Part shown: piece after piece, positions 18,064 to 27,249 of the stretch
How the letters are laid out: every line of letters starts with the position of its first letter
Position numbering within the stretch: the stretch's first letter is position 1
NCBI RefSeq assembly: GCF_002216795.1
Contig: NZ_CP022316.1
Coordinates: forward strand, 806,001-870,000
Direction: 5' to 3'
DNA length: 64,000 nucleotides
From: Brachybacterium avium
Lineage (GTDB): Bacteria; Actinomycetota; Actinomycetes; Actinomycetales; Dermabacteraceae
The notes under the pieces: generated by a model
What the model was told of the DNA's origin: nothing
What the model saw: only the letters and a program-made list of their open reading frames with translations
Databases searched by the model: none
Translations under genes and position numbers: made by a program

Positions 18064-18135
18064 TCCCGGCCGTCGATCCGTCCCACCCAGGGCGTCATGG
18101 TCCGGCATCCGCCCGGCATCACCTAGGTTGAGCAC

Positions 18136-18783
18136 ATGCTCCGTCGCCTCCTCGCCCGCCTCTTCTGGGCCGTGAGCCCCTGGACGCTCGTCACGGAGCC
18201 CGCTCCGCGCCGCCCTTCCGTGATCATCGGCGCCCCGCACACCTCGAACTGGGATTTCGTGATCATGCTGGCCATCTCCTGGCGCCTGCAGATCCCGCTG
18301 CGGTGGCTGGGGAAGCACTCCCTGTTCACCTCCTGGCGCGGCCCGCTGATGCGCGCGCTCGGGGGTATCCCGGTGGATCGCTCGGCACCGAGCCGCGTTG
18401 TCCGGGAGGTGGTGGCTCGGGCGCGGGCGGGCGAGGTGTTCGGTCTGGTCGTCACCCCCGATGGCACTCGCGGCGCCCACACCCATTGGAAGTCCGGTTT
18501 CTACCGCATCGCCCGCGAGACCGGGATGCCGGTGGTGCTCGGCTACGTGGATCGCACCACCATGACCACCGGGCTCGGACCGAGCCTCGAGCTGACCGGC
18601 GATATCGCTGCGGATATGGACCGCATCCGCGCGTACTACGAGGACAAGGCCGGCTACCACCCGGCACAGCGGGTCGAGCCGCGTCTGCGGGAGGAGGGCG
18701 GCGGAGCTCCGCATCCGGAAGCGGGCAGCGGCCCCGTCGACCCCATGGGCGGACCCGTCCCGGGCGCCGGCACCCCCGGCTGA
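18136..18783 (+). CDS. PlsC-like 1-acyl-glycerol-3-phosphate acyltransferase family protein
   Basis: The 215-residue protein has the acyltransferase HX4D motif (His35 to Asp40 in HTSNWD), the substrate-contact stretch GGIPVDRS and a VTPDGTR motif. The family transfers acyl groups to lysophosphatidate or similar acceptors at the inner membrane face. The hydrophobic N-terminus would sit against the membrane. The C-terminal 40 residues are low-complexity and probably disordered. The acceptor is not known. It lies 72 bases after arfB on the same strand. Confidence 0.85.
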   Translation: MLRRLLARLFWAVSPWTLVTEPAPRRPSVIIGAPHTSNWDFVIMLAISWRLQIPLRWLGKHSLFTSWRGPLMRALGGIPVDRSAPSRVVREVVARARAGEVFGLVVTPDGTRGAHTHWKSGFYRIARETGMPVVLGYVDRTTMTTGLGPSLELTGDIAADMDRIRAYYEDKAGYHPAQRVEPRLREEGGGAPHPEAGSGPVDPMGGPVPGAGTPG

Positions 18784-18802
18784 GCTCGGTCCGGCAGCCC
18801 GC

Positions 18803-19552
18803 TCAGCCGTCGATCCCACCCGGATCCGTGCGAGGCAGCCAGATCCAGCCCTCCTGCCGAGCGAGCTCGAGATCCTCCGCACGCGGCGGGGATGCCCGGC
18901 CCTGATCGACCTCGCGGGCGACCAGGGCCGCGATCACCGCGTCCAGCGCATCGTCGTCGCGGGAGCAGAGCGCCTGATGCCCGTTCCAGTCCAGGAACGG
19001 CACTCGTCCGCTCAGTGAGGCGACCAGCGCGGCGCGTGGCACCTGGTTCTTCACCCCCTTGTAGCCTCGATGGGCGAGCCCCCAGGTCAGCAGGGCCGCT
19101 GCGGGGTACACCTCGCAGATCACCCCGGACCCCTCGCGCGGGACGTCGAGGCCGCGCTCGCGCAGCCTCGCCTCGATCCCGGCCCACCGCAGTGCCGGAT
19201 GGGCGATCCGATCCGTCGCGACGCTCAGGGGCGTCAGGCCCGTGCGTCGGCGCACCTCGAGGTCTGTCACCCGCATCGCCAGGCCGCGGCGCCAGTCATC
19301 CCCGGTGGACTCCGGAGCCGGCTGCTCGTGCGCGGCATGCGCGGCGAGCAGCTCGACGAAACGGCGGGGCCACCCCAGCGGCACGTCGACCCCGGTTTTC
19401 GCGGCGCCCGTCACGGCATCGATCAGCGACGCGTCCTCCGCCCCCACCCTCACCTCGTCGAGCACGCAACTCTCCCCCGTCTCGCGCAGCAGTGCCAGTG
19501 CGGTGCTGCGGGGCTGAGCGGCGAGATCGATCCCGACATACCTGCGATGCAT
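18803..19552 (-). CDS. DUF429 domain protein (RNase H-fold nuclease-like)
   Basis: The 249-residue protein from the ATG at 19552 shows the DUF429 pattern. Motifs are GIDLAAQP near the N-terminus (Asp9), GVDVPLGWP, a central EVYPAAALLTW and a C-terminal DDALDAVIAALVA. The acidic residues in these motifs are arranged as in RNase H-like nucleases. Substrate and role are unknown. It converges on the acyltransferase gene, with 19 bases between the two stop codons. Confidence 0.85.
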   Translation of the reverse strand: MHRRYVGIDLAAQPRSTALALLRETGESCVLDEVRVGAEDASLIDAVTGAAKTGVDVPLGWPRRFVELLAAHAAHEQPAPESTGDDWRRGLAMRVTDLEVRRRTGLTPLSVATDRIAHPALRWAGIEARLRERGLDVPREGSGVICEVYPAAALLTWGLAHRGYKGVKNQVPRAALVASLSGRVPFLDWNGHQALCSRDDDALDAVIAALVAREVDQGRASPPRAEDLELARQEGWIWLPRTDPGGIDG

Positions 19553-19637
19553 CGCCTCAGGGTACGGAGCACGAGCAGTCGGAGCCGGACGTGTGTTCCT
19601 GCCGGTCACCGCTGGACCGGTCCCCTAGCGTGGACCC

Positions 19638-20462
19638 GTGCCCCAGCCCACAGCGCCCCGCCCGCTTCTCCGACTCACCCGTCGGGGGCGCCTCGTCCGC
19701 TCGGGGATGATCCTGCTGCTGGCCCTCCTGCTGGTCCTCGCACTGGTCTCGCTCCTCGGCGCGCTCGGCGGCGAGGACGCAGCGAAAAGCGCGCCTGCTC
19801 CCGCGCTGACCACAGCCGGCCCGACCAGCAGCGACGAAGCCGGCACCGTCCCGGAGGCCTCGGCCTCCCCCTCTCCGGTGGCTGATGCGGACACCGGGGA
19901 GGAGTCCGGACAGATCGTGCGCTCCGGGATCATCGGGGACGGCACCTGGACCGTCGCCGCGGCTGCCGCTGCGCCAGCTGGATCTGAGAGCACGATGCAC
20001 ACCTATGCGGTGCGGGTCGAGGGCGGGACCGGGATCGACGCCGATGAGGCAGCGGCGGAGATCGCCGCGGTCCTGGCCGATCCCCGTGGCTGGCAGGACC
20101 TCGAGGACGTGTCGTTCCAGCAGGTCGCAACGCTCGAGGAGGCCGAGATGACGATCTCGCTGGCATCCCCGCCGATGGTCGACGAGCTGTGCCTCCCGGC
20201 GCACACGGGCGGGCTGTGGAGCTGCCGAGTCGGGCCGGAGGTGGCGCTGAACTCGGATCGCTGGCTGCACGCGACCCCCACCTATGACGACCTGTCCGCG
20301 TACCGCGCGTACATGGTCAACCACGAGGTGGGGCACTTCCTGGGGCACGGCCATGCACGTTGCGGCGGTGCGGGGGAAGCCTCACCCGTCATGCTCCAGC
20401 AGTCCATCCACCTGCAGGGCTGCGTGCCCAATGCCTGGCCTGCGGACGAGCCGTCGCGCTGA
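19638..20462 (+). CDS. DUF3152 protein, membrane-anchored zincin-like
   Basis: The 274-residue protein has a basic N-terminus, one hydrophobic segment (about 23-44) and a Pro/Thr/Ser-rich linker, so the main domain lies outside the membrane. The C-terminal domain contains HEVGHFLGHGH (His229, Glu230, His233, Gly236, His239), a complete HExxHxxGxxH zinc-protease motif. DUF3152 proteins are widespread in actinobacteria and biochemically uncharacterised. Four cysteines (185, 196, 242, 262) could form two disulfides. The start is a GTG. Confidence 0.85.
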   Translation: MPQPTAPRPLLRLTRRGRLVRSGMILLLALLLVLALVSLLGALGGEDAAKSAPAPALTTAGPTSSDEAGTVPEASASPSPVADADTGEESGQIVRSGIIGDGTWTVAAAAAAPAGSESTMHTYAVRVEGGTGIDADEAAAEIAAVLADPRGWQDLEDVSFQQVATLEEAEMTISLASPPMVDELCLPAHTGGLWSCRVGPEVALNSDRWLHATPTYDDLSAYRAYMVNHEVGHFLGHGHARCGGAGEASPVMLQQSIHLQGCVPNAWPADEPSR

Positions 20463-20534
20463 CCCCACACGGGTCGCTGCTCCCGGACTCCCCTCGGCTC
20501 CCTGCGGCTGGACTCCTCGCAGGCCTTTGCCGAG

Positions 20535-21302
20535 TCAGGAGGGCGCCGAGAGCGGCTCCGCGCGCCTCTCCTCGGCGCGGCGACGGGCGCGGAGATCCCA
20601 GTTCACCAGAAGGCGCAGCACCAGCCCGCCCGCGAGGAGGCCGCCGACGAGATCGCTCGCCCAGTGCCAGCCGAGGAGGAAGGAGACCACGGAGGAGTTC
20701 ACGGCGATCACCACGACCGCCCACTGCAGGATCTGCACCAGGCGGTGCGAGGCGCCGGTGTAGTGCGCGATCAGATACACGGCGGCGCCGTAGATGAGCA
20801 CCGCCTCGGAGGCGTGGCCCGACGGGAAACTGATCCCCTTGTCCCCCATCTCGAACAGTCCGGCCTCGAGGAAGCGCGGGTCGTGCTCATAGGCGACTCC
20901 GCGGGCCAGCAGCACCTTCAACGAGCCGATGCCGGCCAGGAACCCCAGCTCGGCCAGGCCGGCGATGAGGAGCGGCCGCCAGGACTGTCGGAGCGCTGCG
21001 ATCACCACCGCCACCCCCAGCAGGAGGGGCAGGCAGACCGCCTGCCCGGCGATGGGGTCCAGCACGTTCTGCGCGAAGGGCAGCAGGCTCGGATCGAGCC
21101 GGTACAGCCAGCGCTTGGCCAGGAACAGGTCGACACTCTGGAAAGGGCCGGCGGCCACGATGATCACCAGCATCAGGGTGATCGCGAGGCTCGGGGCCGA
21201 GGTCAGCCGGTGCCACCAGTGGCGATCGCCTGCGGTGGTGGGCCCCCCTTCGAGACCAGCATCGAGGAGAGCTTCACGCGGGGACTGGATTTCGGCGACC
21301 AT
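20535..21302 (-). CDS. PAP2-like phosphatase superfamily membrane protein, divergent motifs
   Basis: The 255-residue protein has about six membrane segments. The central PAP2 motif is clear as SFPSGHASEAV. The third motif keeps the histidine and aspartate (LLGWHWASD), but the expected arginine is replaced by serine, and the first KX6RP motif is not recognisable. The enzyme family removes phosphate from lipid phosphates at the outer membrane face. The degenerate motifs leave activity in doubt. Confidence 0.8.
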   Translation of the reverse strand: MVAEIQSPREALLDAGLEGGPTTAGDRHWWHRLTSAPSLAITLMLVIIVAAGPFQSVDLFLAKRWLYRLDPSLLPFAQNVLDPIAGQAVCLPLLLGVAVVIAALRQSWRPLLIAGLAELGFLAGIGSLKVLLARGVAYEHDPRFLEAGLFEMGDKGISFPSGHASEAVLIYGAAVYLIAHYTGASHRLVQILQWAVVVIAVNSSVVSFLLGWHWASDLVGGLLAGGLVLRLLVNWDLRARRRAEERRAEPLSAPS

Positions 21303-21479
21303 CAGTCGGAAAGCCTAGGAAACCTCGGGCCGGATCGACGGATCGCAGCGGTGAACCCCACATTCCCGGGCCTGCCCGGCCACGGAGGAACGGCGAACGC
21401 AGCCTGCTCCGCAGGGCACACTCGAGGTGCCGCTACAGCATCGGCGGGGCCCACAGGAACAATCCGGAGGGAGCACAGG

Positions 21480-21824
21480 ATGGTCGGCTCACCGGCTCGC
21501 GGTGAGAGCATCGAGGCACGTCATCGCGAGATGCTCGCCCGCCTGGCGAATATCGAACGGGAGCTCTCCGCCCTGCGGCGCACCCGCGAGGGGCTGAGCG
21601 ATGACGACGAGCACGATCCCGACGGCGTCCCCCTGTCCTCGCAGTGGTCCCGGCTGGAGGGGCTGAGGCAGAGCATGCTCGAGGCGCTCGCCTCGATCGA
21701 TGCCGCCCACGCTCGCTGGTCCCGTGGAGAGGACGGCCGGTGCAGCAGCTGCGGCGGCCCGATCGCCGCGGAACGCCTGTCCGCTCGGCCGGAGGCGACC
21801 ACCTGCATCGACTGCGCGCCTTGA
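21480..21824 (+). CDS. TraR/DksA-type C4 zinc-finger protein
   Basis: The 114-residue protein has a long N-terminal coiled-coil region rich in Glu/Arg and an acidic DDDEHDPD stretch. A C-terminal zinc finger follows, with Cys88, Cys91, Cys109 and Cys112 in CSSCGG and CIDC. This is the TraR/DksA arrangement. DksA proteins enter the secondary channel of RNA polymerase, but a role here is only inferred. A GGAGGGAG site lies upstream of the ATG. Confidence 0.82.
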   Translation: MVGSPARGESIEARHREMLARLANIERELSALRRTREGLSDDDEHDPDGVPLSSQWSRLEGLRQSMLEALASIDAAHARWSRGEDGRCSSCGGPIAAERLSARPEATTCIDCAP

Positions 21825-21845
21825 GCACGTTCTCCGGGTGGCCGG

Positions 21846-22145
21846 TCAGCTCTGCCGCGCTGCCTCCAGCTCACGCTGGTCGCGCCGGGCGGCGGTGACC
21901 AGATAGCCGCTGAGGATGACGCTCCCGAGCACCGCGAGCACCAGGATCACCCAGATGCCGATCGTGGGATCGATCAGCTCGAGAACGAAGATGGCGAGCA
22001 CCGCGGCCGCGAGCACGACCCCTTCGATGATCGCGAACCGGACGAAGACGCGGCTGCGCCGTTCCTGCTGTCGGCGACGCACCCCCGCCTCGCCGGTCGG
22101 CGCCGGCGCCGTGTCGTCGGTATTGTCGGCATGGACGTTGCTCAT
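21846..22145 (-). CDS. Small two-helix membrane protein, hypothetical
   Basis: The 99-residue protein has an acidic N-terminal tail, an arginine-rich stretch (RRRQQERRSR) and two hydrophobic helices at about 36-56 and 63-84, followed by a charged end. This is a common actinobacterial small membrane protein layout with no assigned function. It converges on the zinc-finger gene, with 21 bases between the stop codons. Confidence 0.65.
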   Translation of the reverse strand: MSNVHADNTDDTAPAPTGEAGVRRRQQERRSRVFVRFAIIEGVVLAAAVLAIFVLELIDPTIGIWVILVLAVLGSVILSGYLVTAARRDQRELEAARQS

Positions 22146-22293
22146 CCCGCCATCGTAGCGACGGAGGACTGGAACGAGACCGGCCCGCCACGCTGCCGGC
22201 ACGATCGCTCGGGTCGCCGCCGGGGACGAAGCGCAGTGGAGCGCCACGGAGCCGACCGCCGGTGCGGCAAGGCACCGCGGCGCCTGCCTCCCT

Positions 22294-24071
22294 CTACTCG
22301 GCGGCCTCGTCGTCACGCCTCTCGCCGATCGGCTCCAGCCGGAGGGCGACGACATTCGCTCCGCTCTTGTCCCACTTCGAATCGACCACGGGCAGGTCCT
22401 CCAGCACCAGCTCCTGCGTACCGGGGGCGGCAACGTGCAACTGGCCGATCTCGCTGCGGATGAGCTTCCAGTAATGGATGATCGGGTACGGCTCCTCGCC
22501 CTCCCGGCGCAGGGTGAACTCCCGCCGCGCCTGGTCGGTGACGAGAGTCCCGGTGAGACCGTCGGCCCACCACTGGGGATCGGCGTTGCTGAACGTCTCC
22601 TTGGTCAGCAGCACCACGCGGTAGTCCCCGGGGGTGCCCATCGTGAACTCCCACCGCCGGGACCCGTCCTCGCCGGCCTCGGCGGCCCAGATGTCCAGAC
22701 GCAGGTCGGCGCCCGGGGCCTGGACGAGACCGCCGGTGGTCTCCGGCGTGCCCGCGAACTCCAGCTGGATCGTCCGGGGCAGCTCATCCGTCGGCGCGGC
22801 CAGCTCCAGGCTGACGATCCGGCCCAGACCGTCGGGCTCGGAGAGCGTGAACGGCACAGGGCTGCCGGTGGCGAGATCCCGGGCGGCCTCGGGGCCGGCC
22901 GTGAGCCCGGGCAGATCCAGGGTCGTCGCCTGCCGATCGGCCACATGCAGGTAGAGCGAGGTGCCGCGCGCGGTGACGTGGCCCCAGGCGAAGCCTCCGG
23001 GGAAGGGGGCTCGGCCTGCCCCGTGGATGCCGGGAGCGGCCCGCTGCATCCATTCGCCGATGCCCGCATACTGCTCCCGTGCCTGGGGCGGGATCACGCC
23101 GGTCGCATCAGGGCCGACGTTCAGCAGCAGGTTCCCCCGCGGCTGACCGTGTAGGCGAGCGCTTCGCACAGCCCCTCCACAGGCTTCCAGCCGGCTCCCC
23201 GCTCGGCGAAGGCCCAGCTGTCATTGGTGGTCGCCGCCGTCTCCCAATCTCGTTCCGGGAGCAGGTTGTTGAAGTAGTTGTCATCCATGGAGGTGTAGTC
23301 GGGTGCGACCCCGCCTCCGAGCCGGCTGTTGATGACCGCGCCGGGCTGCAGCTCCCTGACCAGGTCGAAGGCCTCCTGCGCGCAGTCCTCCGGGATGCCG
23401 CTGGGCATGTCGAACCACATCAGCCCGATGTCGCCGTAGCGGGTGAGGATCTCCCGGAGCTGCGGGGCGGCCTTGCGCCGCCAGTAGGCGTGGAAGTCCC
23501 CCTGCGCGGGGTCGAAGTCCCAGTCGTTGCACTGCGGGCCGACCGCATCCGGATCCTCCCAGTCGATCATCTGGGAGTAATAGACGCCGAGCATGATCCC
23601 GTGCTCGGCGCAGGCCTCGGCCAGCTCGGCCAGCGGGTCGCGGTCGAAGGGGGTGGCGTCGACGATGTTGTAGTCGGAGACCTGGGAGTGGTACATGGCG
23701 AAGCCGTCATGGTGCTTGGCCGTGTACACGAAGTACTTGGCGCCGGCCTCCGCGGCCATGCGCACCCATTCCCGGGCGCTGAAGCTCGTGGGGTTGAAGT
23801 CCTCGGCCAGCTTCCGGTACTCGGCCAGCGGGATCCTCGCCTTGTACTGGATCCACTCGGTCAGGCCCTCCACCTGCCGTCCGTGCCAGATGCCGGCCGG
23901 AATGGCGGGGAGGCCCCAGTGCACCATGAGGCCGAAGCGGGCGTCGGTCCAGGTCTGACGGCGCTCGAGATCCTGCGCGCTCTGCTGCACCGCGGTGGCG
24001 ACGGCGACTCCTTCGTCGGCCGCAGGGGCAGCAGACGGGAGACCGGGGGCAGATGAGGCTGAAGTAGGCAT
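22294..24071 (-). pseudogene. Alpha-L-fucosidase (GH29), frameshifted
   Basis: Two overlapping frames encode a complete GH29 protein of about 592 residues. The N-terminal frame has FGLMVHWG (46-53), KHHDGF (119-124) and the nucleophile in IGLMWFD (Asp221). It runs to YTVSRGG. The C-terminal frame takes up at GNLLLNVGPDATG, the conserved end of the catalytic domain, and continues into a beta-rich domain. The switch lies at a C5 run, 23134-23138; six would restore one frame. No signal peptide is seen, so the enzyme would act inside the cell on imported fucosides. Real mutation or homopolymer error. Confidence 0.82.
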
Positions 24072-24227
24072 GCGCTTACCCTAGCTGTTGTAGGACGTTT
24101 CTGGGTCCAGACTCTCGGTATTCGGGAGCCGATGTGCGCGCCTGGACCTGACGCGGCGCCCCCTCCCCAGCCACTTGGGCCTCTCTTCCCTCGTGACGGC
24201 GTCGGCCTGCCGGGCTACCGTGAGCGG

Positions 24228-24610
24228 ATGATGAGCTTGCGCGTGCTCCAGATCGGGATGGATCCGAACATCATCGATTTTTCCCCCTGGCCAGGTCAGG
24301 ATGCAGCCACGCTTCGCACCCGCATCGTGGCCGGCGAGGACGCTCTGCGCGGGACCGGCCTCGAGGTCGTCACCTGTCCCCTGTCGGGCGACGCCGACGC
24401 TGCGGAATCCGCAGTGGCGGCACATCTGGCCGACAGAGGATTCGACGTCATAGAGATCGGGGCCGGGCTGCGAACATCCCATGAATACACCCTGGTTTTC
24501 GAACGGGTCATCAACACCGTTGCGGCGCTCCAGCCGGGGGTCCCCGTGTGCTTCAACGACTCCCCGAGACGACGGTGGACGCCGTCCGCCGTGGTCTCGG
24601 ATGGGACTGA
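24228..24610 (+). pseudogene. Conserved hypothetical protein, frameshifted near its C-terminus
   Basis: The protein reads LRVLQIGMDPNIIDFSPWPG, then a Rossmann-like FDVIEIGAGLRTSHEYTLV, up to CFNDSP. From there the current frame turns into arginine-rich nonsense. Adding one C to the four-C run at 24562-24565 gives ETTVDAVRRGLGWD and a TGA at 24608, a natural end after about 127 residues. I know similar small proteins from other actinobacteria but no assigned function. Without the correction the frame runs on to about 24689. Confidence 0.65.
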
Positions 24611-24670
24611 GAGGAAGCCCCGACGTGTCGCCGGCGAGCGAACGTGCCCGCGACGGTCGGGGGTGCGGGC

Positions 24671-25111
24671 TCACGCCTCCAGCACGTAGCGCAGGGTCTC
24701 CACCACCTGGTCGGTGGTCGTGCACCAGGCCTGGGCCTCGGCGTCGACCTCCTTGAGCGGATGGATGATGTCCTCGTCATGGAGGGTCACGTAGGGCTTG
24801 CCCAGCGCGGCACAGTAGCCGGCATCGAACGCGGCGTTCCACTGCTTGTACTTGTCCCCGAAGCGCACCACCACCAGATCACTCTTCTCGATCAGGGTGC
24901 GGGTGCGGATGGCATTGACCTTCGAGGACTGGTGATCGCGCCAGAACTTGCTGTCGTTCTCGCCGAGATGGTCGCCGGCGGCGTCGCTGGCGGGGTGGTC
25001 GGTCACCGGCGCACTGAAGACCACATCGAGACCGGCGGCCTCCGCGCCGCGCTGGATCTCGTCACGCCACTCGGTATGGATCTCGCCGGAGAGATAGACG
25101 GAAAAACTCAT
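24671..25111 (-). CDS. ytoQ: YtoQ family protein (nucleoside deoxyribosyltransferase-like)
   Basis: The 146-residue protein has the YtoQ pattern. It opens VYLSGEIHTEWRDEI, carries VFSAPVTDHPASD, then LVVVRFGDKYKQWNAAFDAG, and ends with a TLHDEDIIHPLKEVD segment. The fold is expected to resemble nucleoside 2-deoxyribosyltransferases, with a Y-L-S-G loop near the N-terminus. Biochemical function is unknown. No operon partner: the next gene starts about 190 bases away on the other strand. Confidence 0.85.
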   Translation of the reverse strand: MSFSVYLSGEIHTEWRDEIQRGAEAAGLDVVFSAPVTDHPASDAAGDHLGENDSKFWRDHQSSKVNAIRTRTLIEKSDLVVVRFGDKYKQWNAAFDAGYCAALGKPYVTLHDEDIIHPLKEVDAEAQAWCTTTDQVVETLRYVLEA

Positions 25112-25301
25112 GGTCAGGGCTCCTCACAGGGGGTCGGACGGGACTGCTGGTCTGGCGCACCATCCTAGACGTTCAGGAATGAGCCTCGGGGTTCGGTCCT
25201 CGAGCGTCCCGAACCGCGGACATCGCCTTCCGGGACTCGCCTCGGGCGCGGGCCATGACCCTGGAGGGAACAACTCGCCGGTGCCCGGCTGCGGTGGAAG
25301 A

Positions 25302-26237
25302 ATGGTGGCCGTGAGCACCATTGCCGTCGTCGGCGCAGGAGTGATCGGGCAGACCTATGCGGGACTGCTGGCCGATGCCGGCCATGACGTGAGCATCGTC
25401 GCTCGCGGCCGACGTGCTGATCAGCTGCGTATGTCCGGGATCGTGCTCCACCGGGACGGCAGCACCACCCGGCCGAGGTGCCGCGTGGTGGACACGCTCG
25501 CCGAGGCACGGAACGCCGAGGTGGTGATGGTCGCCGTGCGCGGTGAACAGCTGCCCTCTGTGCAGGCCGAGGCTGCGGCGTCTCTGGCGCCGATCGTGGT
25601 GTGCATGTCCAACCCGCTCGGGCAGCGGGAGGCCTTCGAGCAGGACGTCGGTGCCGAACGCACGGTCTTCACCTTCTCCGGGATCGGTGGTCTCATCGCC
25701 GACGACGGCTCGGTCCACTACCACTCCGTGCGCCAGCAGCCCACAGTCGTCGACGCTGCGGCGAGTGCCGGGGCAGCCGTGGCAGAGCTGATGGGCACCA
25801 CTGCACTCGCGGTGCACCGCGAACACCAGATGGCCTCATGGCTCGACACGCACAGCGTGTTCATCGCCGGCATCGGAGCGGCCGTGCTCACGACCGAGAA
25901 CGGGGCACCGGGGGTCTCGCGCTCTCGCGAGCGGGCCCGCCAGATCGTGGGCGCCATCAGTGAGGCTTTCGACGCCCTCCAGGGGCACGGCGTCCCGATT
26001 CGACCAGCGGCCCTTCGCACCATCTTCGGGCGAGTTCCGACATGGTTCGCCGCCCGCTACTGGCAGCGCCAGTTCGGTGGACCGCTGGTGCAGGTGTCCA
26101 TCGCGCCACATGTGCTGGCCACCAGATTTACGGAGTTTCCACAGGTGGCCGCCCACGCACTGAGCCTCGTCGGGCGAGATGCACCCCGGTTCCGCAGCCT
26201 GGTCATGCCATGCGCGTCGCCGGGCCACGAGGCCTGA
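25302..26237 (+). CDS. Ketopantoate reductase-like (PanE/ApbA family) oxidoreductase
   Basis: The 311-residue protein starts with the NADP-binding loop AVVGAGVIGQTYAGLL. A middle SNPLGQREAFE region and a helical C-terminal domain with REHQMASWLDTH follow. Members reduce ketopantoate to pantoate or act on other 2-keto acids. The conserved catalytic Lys of PanE is not obvious, so this may be a paralogue with another substrate. A GTG at 25311 is an alternative start. It stands apart from neighbours. Confidence 0.78.
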   Translation: MVAVSTIAVVGAGVIGQTYAGLLADAGHDVSIVARGRRADQLRMSGIVLHRDGSTTRPRCRVVDTLAEARNAEVVMVAVRGEQLPSVQAEAAASLAPIVVCMSNPLGQREAFEQDVGAERTVFTFSGIGGLIADDGSVHYHSVRQQPTVVDAAASAGAAVAELMGTTALAVHREHQMASWLDTHSVFIAGIGAAVLTTENGAPGVSRSRERARQIVGAISEAFDALQGHGVPIRPAALRTIFGRVPTWFAARYWQRQFGGPLVQVSIAPHVLATRFTEFPQVAAHALSLVGRDAPRFRSLVMPCASPGHEA

Positions 26238-26429
26238 TCAGCTGGTTCGGGGTCTCAGCGGCGATCACGAGGGAGTGCTCATCCATGGCTCCGCTCTCTG
26301 GGCTCCGGCCAGGACGCCTTCGGCCGATTCGGCCCCAGCCGATGTTCACCGGCCTGCACCATGCCCGCGGCCCCCTGCGCGCAGGACAGCCGAGCGGCCC
26401 GTCCCAACACTCTTCGGTAGGCTCAGTTC

Positions 26430-27173
26430 GTGCACAGCGTCCTCAACATCTCCGCGTACCTGTTCACCCGGATCAGCGATCGCGAGCAGCTGCGCCCTGT
26501 CCTGCGCGCACGGGCAGAAGCAGCGGGTCTGAAGGGCACGATCCTCCTCGCGGAGGAGGGCATCAACCTGTTCCTCGCGGGTCATCCCGACGCAGTGCGC
26601 GCCTACGTCGATGAGCTGCGCGACGACCCCCGCTTCGCCGCTCTGTCGACGAAGGAGAGCTGGTCTGCCGAGCAACCGTTCCGCAAGATGCTCGTCAAGC
26701 TCAAGCGCGAGATCATCCGCATGGATCACCCGACGATCCGCCCTCTCGAAGACCGAGCGCCGGCGGTGGAGCCGGGCACCCTCAAGCGCTGGCTCGATCA
26801 GGGACACGACGATGACGGGCGCGACATCGTCATGCTCGACACGCGCAATGCGTTCGAGGTCGACTACGGCACCTTCGAGGGCGCGCTGGATTGGCGCATC
26901 ACACGGTTCACGCATTTCCCGGAGGCGGCCTCCGCACACCGCGATGCGCTCGAGGGCAAGACCGTCGTGAGCTTCTGCACCGGTGGGATCCGCTGCGAGA
27001 AGGCCACGATCTACCTGCGCGAGGCAGGCATCGAAGCGCTTCAGCTCGAGGGCGGCATCCTGGGCTACTTCGAGCAGATCGGCCATGACCACTACGACGG
27101 GGAATGCTTCGTCTTCGATGAGCGCGAGGCGCTTGCGCCCGACCTCACGCCGCGAGCCATCACCACGGTGTAG
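26430..27173 (+). CDS. trhO: tRNA U34 5-hydroxylase TrhO (rhodanese-like)
   Basis: The 247-residue protein has the N-terminal acylphosphatase-like domain ([18 protein letters not shown]) and a rhodanese domain. The active cysteine is Cys183 in [12 protein letters not shown]. TrhO/YceA uses oxygen to hydroxylate uridine 34 of certain tRNAs. Length and motifs are those of the family, although members often have a longer C-terminal extension. The start is GTG at 26430. It stands alone; the next gene begins 76 bases later on the same strand. Confidence 0.92.
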   Translation: MHSVLNISAYLFTRISDREQLRPVLRARAEAAGLKGTILLAEEGINLFLAGHPDAVRAYVDELRDDPRFAALSTKESWSAEQPFRKMLVKLKREIIRMDHPTIRPLEDRAPAVEPGTLKRWLDQGHDDDGRDIVMLDTRNAFEVDYGTFEGALDWRITRFTHFPEAASAHRDALEGKTVVSFCTGGIRCEKATIYLREAGIEALQLEGGILGYFEQIGHDHYDGECFVFDEREALAPDLTPRAITTV

Positions 27174-27249
27174 CGCTCCAACGCAGGAGCACAGAGCCCG
27201 AAAAGCGGTACGGCGTACAGTCCATCACGGAGCTGACCCTGGTTCCCCG

